From positions 2,976,001-3,040,000 of the forward strand of contig NZ_JAJFZM010000001.1 in the NCBI RefSeq assembly GCF_020733705.1: 64,000 nucleotides of DNA. Direction: 5' to 3'. How positions within the stretch are numbered: the first letter of the stretch is position 1; every line of letters starts with the position of its first letter. This document shows positions 36,250 through 45,423 of the stretch, in pieces. The position numbers and the translations under genes were made by a program. Below the pieces are notes generated by a model, which was given only the letters and a program-made list of their open reading frames with translations, was not told the DNA's origin and did not search any database. This stretch comes from Nocardia australiensis. GTDB taxonomy: Bacteria; Actinomycetota; Actinomycetes; Mycobacteriales; Mycobacteriaceae.

Positions 36250-36750
36250 ATGATGAGGCGAGCAATAGCAGTCGTGGCAGCAGCGGTACCGGCGATGTTC
36301 GTGGTCCCGGCGATCAGTTCGGCACAGCCGCCGATATGTTCTGCCGAGATGTTGAACGCGACCACCCAGCAGGACGGCCCCCCGTCCTCCAACGGGCAGA
36401 ACATGCTGCGGATCGTGCTCACCAACACGTCCCCGCAGACCTGCCTGGTACAGGGCCACCCAGGGGTCGACCTGACCGGCCCCGACCACCCGACCTTCGG
36501 ACCGACCTACTCGCTGCCTCGCCAGGAAGCAGGTTTCGCGCCCGTGACAGTCGCGCCGGGCGCCGCCGTGAGTAGCGAGCTCACCTATCTCGCGGACGGA
36601 CCCCAGGGCTGGACCCCCACCATGATCGTTGTGACCCCACCCGACACCACCACCCAGTTGCAGGTGCCGTGGCCACAGGCCGGGAGCGTCTCGCGACAGG
36701 ACGCCGCCACTCACCCGGGCACCTATATCGGCCCCCTGCGCCCAGCCTGA
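36250..36750 (+). CDS. Secreted DUF4232 protein
   Basis: 166 residues. Signal peptide MMRRAIAVVAAAVPAMFVVP with cleavage near SSAQP. The mature part has the DUF4232 pattern: CSAEMLNATTQQ near the start, MLRIVLTNTSPQTCLVQGHP and the late repeat of VTVAPGAAVSSELTY. An extracellular beta-sandwich protein of unknown function, common in Nocardia, Mycobacterium and Streptomyces. Confidence 0.87.
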   Translation: MMRRAIAVVAAAVPAMFVVPAISSAQPPICSAEMLNATTQQDGPPSSNGQNMLRIVLTNTSPQTCLVQGHPGVDLTGPDHPTFGPTYSLPRQEAGFAPVTVAPGAAVSSELTYLADGPQGWTPTMIVVTPPDTTTQLQVPWPQAGSVSRQDAATHPGTYIGPLRPA

Positions 36751-36989
36751 CGAGCCGCCACCGGGCGGGCACCGATGACGGCAGTGGCGTAGAGCCCCTC
36801 CGATTCGCCACCCGCAGCGAGCGAGATTCGACAGCTCCAACCAAGGGCCGGTCAGCTCGGATCCGCTGAGAATGCAAAGTCGACCTGGAGAGGGCGGGCA
36901 ACCAGAGCGATATTTCACTGCGTAACCCTGAGTTGCCTTGCGGAGTTCGGATTAGGGTTGCGTGTGGGGCAATATGAGAATGTCAGCGG

Positions 36990-37250
36990 CTCGAACTGCA
37001 GTTGGTACCCGAGGATGAGCCGAATCTGACTGCCAACGTGCGAATCTTCGATGCTGACGGGCAACCCGTGGCAGCGTTCTACGCCGGTGACGGTGTCGAG
37101 CAGCTGGCGACCGATGCGCAGAGACGGATCTGAATCAGCTACTTCGACGAGGTGAGTTATCGGGCGGCCGATCCGGATGGCGCGTTCCCCCAGGTGCCTG
37201 GTCGGTCCGGCTCGCTGGGACGACGTAAGCGGCACACCATGGCCGGCGAA
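36990..37250 (+). pseudogene. Degraded ORF of unknown function
   Basis: One frame reads LELQLVPEDEPNLTANVRIF then DADGQPVAAFYAGDGVEQLA, a stop at 37131, and in the same frame ISYFDEVSYRAADPDGAFPQ. It looks like an old coding region with a nonsense codon and no start. Family not recognised. Confidence 0.35.
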
Positions 37251-37299
37251 GCAGCACACAGGCAAGGTGAGGTTGCAACTCGCACGATGCTGGAGGTGA

Positions 37300-38925
37300 A
37301 TGATGTCGGAGCCTCGTTGGCCTGTCCTGATCGTGGGCGCTGGAGCTGGTGGTCTTGCTGCCTCGACACTGCTTGCCGACCAGGGCGTTCACTCGCTGGT
37401 GGTCGAAAAGCGCGGCCGGATCTCCGTGTATCCGAAGGCCCGTAACCTCACTTTCCGCAGTCTCGAGATCTTGCGGCGTCTGGGCCTGGAGTCCGTGGTC
37501 GACGCGGTCGCCGAACACATCTCGACCATGGTGGGCAAAGTGACGCTCAGCAGCGCCGAGCAGAAGGAGGTGCTCGATGTCGACTCGATTTTCCCCAGCG
37601 CCGAAGGGTTCAGCCCGGAAGCGTTCGGGAAGTACTGTCCGCAAAGCAGATTGGAACCTATTCTCCTCGCAGACACGCGGCGGCGGGGCAGCGAGGTGCG
37701 TTATGGCGTGGAACTGGTGTCGTTCAGCCAGGACGACACCGGTGTGGACGCCACGATAAAGGGCCTCGACAGCGGGGCGGTATCGAGGGTGCATGCCGAC
37801 TATTTGCTCGCCGCGGACGGCACGCACAGCCCAATTCGCCGACAGCTGGGCATCAGCACGTCAGGTTTCGGCCAGCTTCCGATATTCGTTGTCTTCATCT
37901 ATTTCCGGGCCCAATGGCGCCAATTCGTCCCGGACTTGGGCGACGGGGACGCTGTCCAGATCGACACCCCCGGGGCGAACGGGGTTTTCATGGAGGCCAA
38001 GGGTGACCTCGGCGTCTTTATGACCACCTACTTGCCCAGTCGGGGTGAATCCGTCGATCTGTTCACCCCCGAGCGCTCCCGCGAGATGCTGGTCAAAGCG
38101 ATTGGTGCGCCAATCGATGTGAACATTGTGGATGTCGCACCGTGGCAGCCCTACGAACAGGTGGCCGACCAATTCCGATGCGGGCGAGTATTTCTTGTAG
38201 GTGACTCGGCGCACACGATGCCCCCGTTCAAAGGAGGCGGAGCCAACAGCGCGATACAGAGCGCACAAAATCTGGCGTGGAAGCTCGCGGCGGTGCTGAA
38301 CGGAAGAGCCGGCGACGAACTCCTCGAGACCTACCGTGCCGAACGGCAACCGGTCGCACGGTTCTCGGCCCACCAGTCTCTCACCGGCCCGGCCGCCGCG
38401 CTGCTTCCGTTGGGAGAAGACAGCCCAGTGCTGCCCGCCGAGGAGGAGCGGCCGCTGTTCTATATGGTGGCAGGCTACAAGTACCGCTCCACAGCGGTGG
38501 TGACCGACGAGCCCGCTGCATCCGACCCCGATGCCGTACAGCTGGTCGACGGCGAGGCTTTGCGTGGGGAAGCCGGAACCCGCGTGCCGCATGCCTGGGT
38601 GCAACGCGACGGTATGCGCATGTCAACCCTCGATCTGCTCGGGAAGGGCTTCACGTTGTTCACCGGTTCTGCCGGCACTCCATGGGCCAGCGCGGCTGTC
38701 TCGGTTTCTGCATTGCTGGATGTGTCGATCGACGTGCACCGTATCGGCCCTGATGCGGATATAAGCGAGGTCGACGGCGGGTGGACGAAGCTCACCCGGC
38801 TGTCACCAGATGCGGCGCTGCTGGTGCGTCCCGACGATTTCGTCGCCTGGCGGTCCGACGCCCTCCCGGAATCGCCGCAGACAGAACTGCATCGAGTGCT
38901 TCGCCACATCCTCGCCCGACCGTGA
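37300..38925 (+). CDS. FAD-dependent aromatic monooxygenase (PHBH fold)
   Basis: 541 residues (start ATG 37300 or 37303, GGAGG six bases before the second). FAD motifs: GAGAGGLAASTLLADQG at residue 12, DG motif LAADGTHSPIRRQLG near 170, GD motif VFLVGDSAHTMPPFKGGGAN near 300. The C-terminal thioredoxin-like domain resembles PgaE/RdmE type polyketide or phenol hydroxylases. Uses NAD(P)H and O2 to hydroxylate an aromatic substrate, which I cannot name. It stands alone. Confidence 0.92.
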   Translation: MMSEPRWPVLIVGAGAGGLAASTLLADQGVHSLVVEKRGRISVYPKARNLTFRSLEILRRLGLESVVDAVAEHISTMVGKVTLSSAEQKEVLDVDSIFPSAEGFSPEAFGKYCPQSRLEPILLADTRRRGSEVRYGVELVSFSQDDTGVDATIKGLDSGAVSRVHADYLLAADGTHSPIRRQLGISTSGFGQLPIFVVFIYFRAQWRQFVPDLGDGDAVQIDTPGANGVFMEAKGDLGVFMTTYLPSRGESVDLFTPERSREMLVKAIGAPIDVNIVDVAPWQPYEQVADQFRCGRVFLVGDSAHTMPPFKGGGANSAIQSAQNLAWKLAAVLNGRAGDELLETYRAERQPVARFSAHQSLTGPAAALLPLGEDSPVLPAEEERPLFYMVAGYKYRSTAVVTDEPAASDPDAVQLVDGEALRGEAGTRVPHAWVQRDGMRMSTLDLLGKGFTLFTGSAGTPWASAAVSVSALLDVSIDVHRIGPDADISEVDGGWTKLTRLSPDAALLVRPDDFVAWRSDALPESPQTELHRVLRHILARP

Positions 38926-39182
38926 TTACCAGGTGTGGACAACTCTTCGGCTTGGGTGAGCGGTGCCCGGATCATCATGGCACTTCGCGCCTGTCTGAAC
39001 GCCACCGCACGAGCACTCCCGGTCGCGACACCACTGGGGACTATCACGATTGGATATCGGGTCAACCTATAGATGGGAACGGGGACGACCAGCGGTTTCT
39101 CGTTGGACACTAGCTAGGTGCAGTCACCCTTGCGGCTCTTGTGCTTTCTCAACTGCCCGCGACCCCAGCGCATGAGGGTGTC

Positions 39183-39860
39183 CTACCAGAGGTGGGGTAC
39201 GAGGCGGAAGCGGACCTGATCGGTGTACTCGCGGTAGCCCGGCAAGTCCGACTCGAGGAGCCGCTCCTCGTCGAGGATCCGCCAGACCAGGACGGGGACC
39301 ATGAATGTGATCAGGGCGAGCCCCCACCAGGAGCCGAGCGCGAGCGGGATGCCCACGGACATGACCAGTACGCTGACGTACATGGGGTGGCGGACCTGGG
39401 CGTAGAGGCCGGTCGTGATGACCTGCTGATCGTCGAAGATCTCCACGGTCGATCCGCCGTAGGTGTTCTCCCGGAACACCACCAGCTGTACGAGCAGACC
39501 CAGCGCGACCAGCGCGTTGCCGATCACCGAAACGAACCAGGGCGTCGGCGACCAACCGAAACGGTGGTCCAGCGCGCAGAACACCAGGACTACAGCGCAG
39601 CCGATGATGGTCAGCGTCATGATGATCCGCTGCGCGGGGTTGGTCTCCGCCGCCGGCCCGAACTTCTTGCGCCGTTCCAGCAGCGCCGGGTCCTCGAGCG
39701 AGAGGTAGAGCCCGATAACGGATGTGCTTGCCAGAAAGACGGCCATAAAGACCCAGGCCTGCCAGTAGCCGAGGTCCCACGCTGGGAGGATGAGCAGTGT
39801 CGAGAACGCGACAACGCCGATGGCGAATGTCAGCGCGGTCTGCCCGATGAGCTTGATCAT
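39183..39860 (-). CDS. ICMT/PEMT-like membrane methyltransferase
   Basis: 225 residues with five or six hydrophobic segments. The C-terminal catalytic motif is GLYAQVRHPMYVSVLVM, then LDEERLLESDLPGYREYTDQ, as in isoprenylcysteine carboxyl methyltransferase-like and phospholipid methyltransferase proteins that bind SAM at the membrane. Substrate unknown. It follows one base after a degraded gene on the same strand. The upstream-facing 38926-39182 holds nothing clear. Confidence 0.88.
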   Translation of the reverse strand: MIKLIGQTALTFAIGVVAFSTLLILPAWDLGYWQAWVFMAVFLASTSVIGLYLSLEDPALLERRKKFGPAAETNPAQRIIMTLTIIGCAVVLVFCALDHRFGWSPTPWFVSVIGNALVALGLLVQLVVFRENTYGGSTVEIFDDQQVITTGLYAQVRHPMYVSVLVMSVGIPLALGSWWGLALITFMVPVLVWRILDEERLLESDLPGYREYTDQVRFRLVPHLW

Positions 39861-39861
39861 C

Positions 39862-40180
39862 TTATTGGGTTCCCTTCTCTCTCGCTGCCTCGCGCAGGGC
39901 GGTGACCCAGAAGCTCACGGCCTCGGCGGCGGTCCGGAGGAAGACGCCTGGCCGAGCGCCCAGCACTCGCTCGATCGCGTTCAGGTACGCCAAGTGGGTG
40001 GCGACGATCTCCGCGACCAGGCCCGGAATCCCGAGACTGGCCCAGGCCGCATGGTATCCGCGTGTCCGGTCGGTGTGTTGACGACGGCGATACCGAGTGA
40101 ACTGGCGAACCCGACGGCGTCCTTGATGATGGACCGTCCGAACGGTTCAGGGATTCCGTCCCCAGCCGCCGAGGGCGCGC
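39862..40180 (-). pseudogene. Frameshifted gene remnant
   Basis: Minus strand reads GIPEPFGRSIIKDAVGFASS then LGIAVVNTPTGHADT, shifts frame, and continues HAAWASLGIPGLVAEIVATH, LAYLNAIERVLGARPGVFL and SFWVTALREAAREKGTQ before a TAA. Composition and conservation-like pattern suggest a real former gene. I do not recognise the family (possibly an oxidoreductase or helical regulator end). The intact methyltransferase gene begins one base downstream. Confidence 0.5.
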
Positions 40181-40226
40181 TTTCCAGGAGGCAAGGACCG
40201 TTCGAGAGCTGTGGTGTGGCGGGTGG

Positions 40227-40484
40227 TTGTTGATCGGCCAGGCTGCCTGGACAGCTGGGCCCCGATCGAGTCCCGCACGAGGCACTCTGTACAGCGATGT
40301 GACTCAGTACACATTCCGGACGGCAGTCGCAACGCTTATCGCTGAGGCGTCGGATTCGAAGACGGCCGCGAAGCAGTTGGGGCATTCTCGTGAGGGCATC
40401 ACGGAGCGACATTACATCGCCTCGCCGGAGCAGACACCGGACTCATCGGCCGTGCTGGAGCTGGGGTTAGGCGCCGTCACCTGA
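40227..40484 (+). pseudogene. Tyrosine recombinase (integrase) C-terminal remnant
   Basis: About 85 codons without a real start. It carries the end of the catalytic domain: YTFRTAVATLIAEASDSKTA (box II Arg), AKQLGHSREGI (His) and ERHYIAS with the nucleophilic Tyr. It lies 90 bases from the 3' end of tRNA-Lys, the usual position of an integrase in an integrated element. Confidence 0.85.
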
Positions 40485-40488
40485 GGAA

Positions 40489-40510
40489 CCACCATTGGTG
40501 GCGATTTTTT
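40489..40510 (+). terminator. Rho-independent terminator after integrase remnant
   Basis: CCACC-att-GGTGG followed by CGATTTTTT, five bases after the integrase stop. Confidence 0.8.
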
Positions 40511-40574
40511 GGTGACGGTCTGGTGGAGTGGAACAAGCCCGATCATAATATCGGGCCTGACCTGCTAATTTGTG

Positions 40575-40647
<73 letters not shown>

Positions 40648-40957
40648 TTGCTCCGTGTTCCGGTGCGGAACAGACATTAACAGGCCGAGGGCGCAGAAGT
40701 GAAATCGAGATCCGAGCGGTGCCGCGACGGTGGGCGCGCGCGGCCGTAACGACTGGTGGGGCCGTCCTGATCTAACCGGTGGAACTCGCCGGCGCCAATG
40801 TGGTGTCCGCATCGAGCTTGCCGAGGGTGTCGGACTGGCAGAATGTCAGGACGTGGTCTCGACCGATCCCGCCGGCCCGGTGGGTTGAGCTAGCGGTCGG
40901 TTGGATCCGAAGCGTCGGTGCGCTCTTGGCGCAGCGGGACTTGAAACGGGGTTTGAG

Positions 40958-42172
40958 ATGAGCGTTGCGCAGGGTTGTCTTCGGTTGATGGGGAAAGTCA
41001 CCGCGCCTGTTGTTGTTCTCGCCGTTGTGGCGTTGGTGTTGTCGGCATGCTCGTCGTCCGATGTCGTGGACGGCTCGTTGGCGGCCATCGAACGCAACCC
41101 GGTCGGCGAACTCATCAAGCCGAAGCTGGTGTCACCGGTCAGAGATGGTGCGGTCGGAGTCTCGCCAAGAATGCCGATGAGCTTCACGGTCGATGACGGC
41201 AAATTCACCAACGTGACGCTCGTCAATGCGGAGGGCACTCCGGTCGACGGGAAGTTGGCCGCCGACGGTCGGACCTGGGAGACCGCCGAGGTGCTCGGTT
41301 ACGGCAAGACCTATCGGCTGCACACCGACGCGATCGGTCTCGGCGGGACCATCTCCACCGCTTTGAGCTTCAGCACCATGGCTCCCGAACGTCAGACCCA
41401 TCCATACCTACTGCCCGGTGAGGGCGAGGTCGTCGGCATCGGCCAGCCGGTGGCGGTGCAGTTCGACGAGAACATCCCGGACCGTATGGCGGTTCAGAAC
41501 GCCATCAAGGTCTCCACGGAGCCCGCTGTCGAGGGCGCGTTCTACTGGGTGAACAACCGCGAGGTTCGTTGGCGGCCGGAGCACTTCTGGGCACCGGGTA
41601 CCAAGGTGAGCATCGACGTCGATGTGTACGGCAAGGATCTGGGCGACGGGCTGTTCGGCCAGGACAATATCCAGTCGTTCTTCACCGTCGGTGACCCGAC
41701 GATCTTCACCGCTGACGACAACACCAAGGAAGTGACCGTCGAGCAGAACGGTCAGGTGGTGCGAACGATGCCAACTTCGATGGGTAAGGACAGCGCACCC
41801 ACGGACAATGGCATCTATATCGTGAGCGATCGACTCGACCAGATCATCATGGATTCCTCTACCTACGGCGTACCGGTCAACTCTTCGGACGGCTACCGGA
41901 TACCGGTCGACTACGCGACTCGAATCTCATACAGCGGCATCTTCTTTCACTCGGCACCGTGGTCGGTCGGGCAGCAGGGGTACTCGAACACCAGCCACGG
42001 CTGCCTGAACCTCAGTCCCGCCGACGCGCTGTGGGTCTACCAGAATGCCAAGCGCGGTGACATCACCATTATCAAGAACACCGTCGGCGGCACCCTGTCG
42101 GGCGTCGACGGTCTCGGCGACTGGAATATTCCGTGGCCGGAATGGAAAGCGGGCAACGCCGAGGTCCGCTGA
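40958..42172 (+). CDS. L,D-transpeptidase lipoprotein (LdtMt2-like)
   Basis: 404 residues from ATG 40958. Lipoprotein signal with lipobox LSAC followed by SSSD anchors it outside the membrane. Two Ig-like domains (about 50-250) precede the YkuD catalytic domain with [20 protein letters not shown] and the catalytic Cys in SHGCLN. Makes 3-3 cross-links in peptidoglycan and, in mycobacteria, gives tolerance to most beta-lactams. In-frame starts at 40901 and 40988 are possible. Confidence 0.94.
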   Translation: MSVAQGCLRLMGKVTAPVVVLAVVALVLSACSSSDVVDGSLAAIERNPVGELIKPKLVSPVRDGAVGVSPRMPMSFTVDDGKFTNVTLVNAEGTPVDGKLAADGRTWETAEVLGYGKTYRLHTDAIGLGGTISTALSFSTMAPERQTHPYLLPGEGEVVGIGQPVAVQFDENIPDRMAVQNAIKVSTEPAVEGAFYWVNNREVRWRPEHFWAPGTKVSIDVDVYGKDLGDGLFGQDNIQSFFTVGDPTIFTADDNTKEVTVEQNGQVVRTMPTSMGKDSAPTDNGIYIVSDRLDQIIMDSSTYGVPVNSSDGYRIPVDYATRISYSGIFFHSAPWSVGQQGYSNTSHGCLNLSPADALWVYQNAKRGDITIIKNTVGGTLSGVDGLGDWNIPWPEWKAGNAEVR

Positions 42173-42180
42173 CAAGCAAA

Positions 42181-42218
42181 CGAAACAGGCCCCCAGCGAG
42201 TGCTGGAGGCCTGTTTCG
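42181..42218. terminator. Hairpin terminator after L,D-transpeptidase
   Basis: GAAACAGGCC outer arm with inner CCAGC-gagt-GCTGG and GGCCTGTTTC return arm, 8 bases after the transpeptidase stop and just before the end of the converging small gene. Confidence 0.85.
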
Positions 42219-42225
42219 CGAGGCA

Positions 42226-42501
42226 TCAGGGGATTACAGGCCCGGCCGTTCCCGGGCAGGTGACGTTCGCGTTGATCGCGCTGCCCACCGCGGCGCACAG
42301 CAGTGGGCCGTTGAACAGAATTTTCTCGAAGGCGGCAAGGGCCTCGCCCGAAGACCCGGTACCCGAAGATCCGGTGGTGGCGACCCCGCCCGCCGACCCA
42401 CTGGTGCCCGTGGGGAATCCGTACTCCGCGGCCGCCGTACCGGAGGCACCGGCAATCAGGGTCGCACCGGCAAGAGCTGCGAAAACCGTGGAACGCATCA
42501 C
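42226..42501 (-). CDS. Small secreted protein
   Basis: 91 residues. Signal peptide MMRSTVFAALAGATLIAGAS with cleavage near TAAAE, then a Gly/Ser/Thr-rich stretch and a C-terminal part with two Cys residues (LLCAAVGSAINANVTCPGTA) that could form a disulfide. No family recognised. Converges on the transpeptidase. Confidence 0.75.
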   Translation of the reverse strand: MMRSTVFAALAGATLIAGASGTAAAEYGFPTGTSGSAGGVATTGSSGTGSSGEALAAFEKILFNGPLLCAAVGSAINANVTCPGTAGPVIP

Positions 42502-42690
42502 GTTCAGCTGTCTTTCTGATCAACCATGGCGATGCCTGGCGACACCTCCCTCGGCCGCAGTCTACGGAGTGAAACTGGCATATGTCACACATTTGGTGAA
42601 GTGCTTGCGGTGGGGCCGGCGGGACGCTGGGCGCTGAAACTATCTGGCGCACAGGGGAATCAGCACGTCGCCGGAGGGAGCCGGCAAAAA

Positions 42691-42720
42691 GCCCAGGCCG
42701 AGATTACTCCCGGCCTGGGC
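42691..42720 (-). terminator. Rho-independent terminator for the LysM gene
   Basis: GCCCAGGCCG and CGGCCTGGGC arms around a 10-base loop, with AAAAA on the left, so the minus-strand transcript ends in TTTTTG. It lies 84 bases after the LysM stop. Confidence 0.85.
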
Positions 42721-42803
42721 ATCGATGGGGTGGCCGACATCCCGGCATACGAACCGCGAAATCTCAGTCAACGTCTCCTACCGACAAGCCGCCGTTCGAC
42801 GAC

Positions 42804-43091
42804 TTAGAGCTTCGAGTCGACTTTGACGCACAACGTTTCTCCTGGGACAAGGTGATCCATACTCCCTGGAGCGTCCCCCTCGGCAAAATTCCACCTATAC
42901 AGATCTTGCATAGAAATTTTGTGCTTCTCGGCAACCGACCTCCCAGTGTCGCCGTCCTGGACGGTATATCCCTCGGCGCAGCTCGCGATGATGGCATTTG
43001 CGGGTGTGATTGTCAGAGCGGTAAGGGCGGTGGCCAGTGCTGCGGCGCCAACCAACCCGGCGATGCGACGGCCTATCCGGTTTCGGTTCAT
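42804..43091 (-). CDS. Secreted LysM-domain protein
   Basis: 95 residues from ATG 43091. Signal peptide RRIAGLVGAAALATALTALT, cleavage near ANAI. A single LysM repeat occupies most of the mature part: YTVQDGDTGRSVAEKHKISM, QDLYRWNF, LVPGETLCV. It should bind peptidoglycan or related glycans at the cell surface. Upstream Met codons would lie before the signal peptide and are rejected. Confidence 0.9.
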   Translation of the reverse strand: MNRNRIGRRIAGLVGAAALATALTALTITPANAIIASCAEGYTVQDGDTGRSVAEKHKISMQDLYRWNFAEGDAPGSMDHLVPGETLCVKVDSKL

Positions 43092-43114
43092 GACAAAGGA
43101 GTCCTTTCGCCGGG

Positions 43115-43140
43115 GGACACCGGTGTTTGCGCCGGTGTCC
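43115..43140. promoter_or_regulatory. Hairpin in the LysM gene leader
   Basis: GGACACCGG-tgtttgcg-CCGGTGTCC, 9-base perfect arms, 24 bases upstream of the LysM start. It could be a leader hairpin or operator. Confidence 0.45.
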
Positions 43141-43337
43141 GAGGGGGGATGCCAGAGCCTTTTCCAAACACTTGCCCCGCAAAAGCTACCAAATATATGA
43201 CCGAAAATTACGTCCTGTGGAATTTGAGCACAGCGGCATCGAAATGTCGTAGCGCAGTATCGAATAGCGCGCACGAGGCCAACTTCGGTTCGCGTATTGT
43301 TCGACTGGCCGGTGCTGTGTTGTCGCCGTCGTGGTTC

Positions 43338-44702
43338 TTACGGCACCATCGTGCGCAGAGCTGAGCGCAGCTCGGCGAAGTGTTCGGATGCTCCGGTGGA
43401 GGCGAGTTCTGCGGCCGCCTGCCTTACCTGGATTTCAGTGCGTACCGAACCGGTTTCGGTGGCGATAGCCAAGGCATGTCGGGCAGCGTCGAGGGCTTGG
43501 TCGGGTTGGTCGGTGCGGGCTCGGGCGCGAGCCAACACGGCCAGCCCACGGCCGAGGTCGCGCCGGTTTTCGGGCTTCCAGCGGGCGAGTCCGGCTTCGA
43601 GCCGGGCGATGGCGCGTTCCGGGCGGTTGAGCTGCACCCAGCAGTCGGCGGCTTCCATCGCGATGTATTCGGGGGTGCAGTATGCCGCAAGGTCGGTATC
43701 GTCGCCGCTTGCTGTGGCAGCGTATTCGTATGCGAGATCGAGCGCGCGGGCGCACTCGTCGGGTTGTCCCGATCTAGCATGGCTGCGGGCACGTTGGCGT
43801 AGTGCGAGCGCGCGCAGTCGTGGCGTCGATGGTTGGGCAAGTCGCAGCGCCGCTTCGGCGACGTTCAAGGTTGACCGCCCGGTGCCGACGTCGTCGGCGA
43901 GGTTGCTCTGGCGCATGAGGAAATAGGACCGTAGGCGATCGTCGCCCAACTCTCTAGCGAGGGCATATGCGACGTTTGAGCACTCGATCGCGGCCCGTAG
44001 GTTGCCCGCGTCTTGATTCAGCCAGCCGAGGAACTCGGCGAACCGGGCGTGCACCGCTCGAAATTTGTCGCGGGTGCGGCCATGGCTGGTGTCATGAAGC
44101 TCCTCGATGAAGCGTATCTGCTCGGCGACCACTGGAAGCAGAGCGCGTGGTCCGATGACCATATCGGTGCGAACGTACTGGGCGAGGTTTGTCAGGAGTG
44201 AGTCGGCGAGAATCGAATCCGAGGCCGGACCAGCGGCACTGACCGGTCTTCCATCGGACAGCTGCGGCATCTCCGTCGTCTGTCGCGATGTCGAGTCGTT
44301 TTCCATTTCGAACCACAGCAACGAAGGTGGTATCGCCAACACGCGGGCGTAGTGGGCCAATTTGTCGAGATCATTAATGCGACTGCGGCCGTTCTCGATG
44401 CGGCTCAACTGTCCTTGCGTGATCCCCAGCCAGCGCGCCGTCTCAGTCTGCGGTATAGCCCGGCTACCGTGTGCTGGGTTGTGTCGATAGGCCGACAGCA
44501 CGGCCGCCATGTTTCGGGTCGACAGGGCTGCACGCATGTACTGGGTCCGCCACGCTTCGGCCGGTAGTTGTGGCGGACCGCTCTGACCACGGCTACACGG
44601 CAAACACACGGTTTCTTCGTTGTGGTAGCGGGCAATCCGGGAGCCGCACCGAACGCAGGTCGGTGGTGGTATTCGGTCGGCTGGTGCTGGAGTTGTGTGC
44701 AT
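43338..44702 (-). CDS. XRE-family regulator with zinc ribbon and TPR-like domain
   Basis: 454 residues. N-terminal CxxC pair set (CVRCGSRIA, CLPCSRG) forms a zinc ribbon. The HTH is PQTETARWLGITQGQLSRIE. The rest is helical with TPR-like repeats (ALARELGDDRLRSYFLMRQS, LNRPERAIARLEAGLARWKP, DQALDAARHALAIATETG). Architecture is common in Nocardia and Streptomyces; function in signalling unknown. Divergent from the gene at 45424 across a long gap. Confidence 0.88.
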   Translation of the reverse strand: MHTTPAPADRIPPPTCVRCGSRIARYHNEETVCLPCSRGQSGPPQLPAEAWRTQYMRAALSTRNMAAVLSAYRHNPAHGSRAIPQTETARWLGITQGQLSRIENGRSRINDLDKLAHYARVLAIPPSLLWFEMENDSTSRQTTEMPQLSDGRPVSAAGPASDSILADSLLTNLAQYVRTDMVIGPRALLPVVAEQIRFIEELHDTSHGRTRDKFRAVHARFAEFLGWLNQDAGNLRAAIECSNVAYALARELGDDRLRSYFLMRQSNLADDVGTGRSTLNVAEAALRLAQPSTPRLRALALRQRARSHARSGQPDECARALDLAYEYAATASGDDTDLAAYCTPEYIAMEAADCWVQLNRPERAIARLEAGLARWKPENRRDLGRGLAVLARARARTDQPDQALDAARHALAIATETGSVRTEIQVRQAAAELASTGASEHFAELRSALRTMVP

Positions 44703-45304
44703 AGGTGACCATTCATCGGAGGCGGCTGGGCGGGCCGAGTACTGAGCGTGGTTCCTGAGGCAACGTCGTCTGCAATACAGCGCTGGATCTTCTCCATGGT
44801 GGTGGACGTTCTATGGGTTACCGCCGATCCTGGTTGCGATGGTCGGCCAAAGGACATTTGGGTCAATGGTTCTGGGGACAAGGAGAATTGACGATCTGTC
44901 GGCACGGACGGGTGTAAGGCGTACGCGGGGGTCCGGTCGTCGTCAGTAGGTCGAGATCATCGAGGACATCTGCCACGCGACCGTGGTGGCGGACCACGGT
45001 CGCGACTTCGGATTAACGGACCTTCTCGCCGGGATGCGGCGTGACAGCACGATAATGAGCTCGGGCTCGACAGCGGTGATCAGCCAGCGTGACCATCCGC
45101 GAGCCTCGCCGAAATCCCTGGCAGTGCAACGAGCCCGAACGCCAGTGGGGTCCGAGCTAATTAAAATGGCGACCGGTATGTTTGTTTAGGTGGCAAGCCG
45201 CGCATCGAGGCGTGACGGCCCTTGCGAATGTGCTTGCATTGTAACGATTTGTGTGAAATGTGTTCAGAATGCGACAAATTCGGGCAATACTGATCTTGTC
45301 GATC
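44703..45304. other. Intergenic region without supported genes
   Basis: Separates the two divergent XRE regulators. GC content drops toward its right end. A short reading frame at 44983-45189 begins MVADHGRDFGLTDLLAGMRR, faintly like an rve integrase block, but the rest shows no similarity; it may be a transposase scrap. Confidence 0.4.
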
Positions 45305-45343
45305 GGCGGTTGGCGTTGGCGGTTGGCGTAGGCGGTTGATGTT
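45305..45343. repeat. Three 13-base direct repeats
   Basis: GGCGGTTGGCGTT, GGCGGTTGGCGTA, GGCGGTTGATGTT, adjacent and head-to-tail, ending 80 bases before the XRE start. Likely iterons for a regulator, perhaps the adjacent XRE protein. Confidence 0.65.
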
Positions 45344-45423
45344 CACACAATTTGAGTTCCTCGGTAGGGTATTCGGACCGATTGGTGTCCGGTGTGTTCT
45401 GCTGGTTGACAAAAGGGGCATTA

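Noticed and set aside
44983..45189. 68-codon ORF with an integrase-like DHGRDF start
   Set aside because: Similarity is limited to a few residues and the rest does not look like protein from any family I know.
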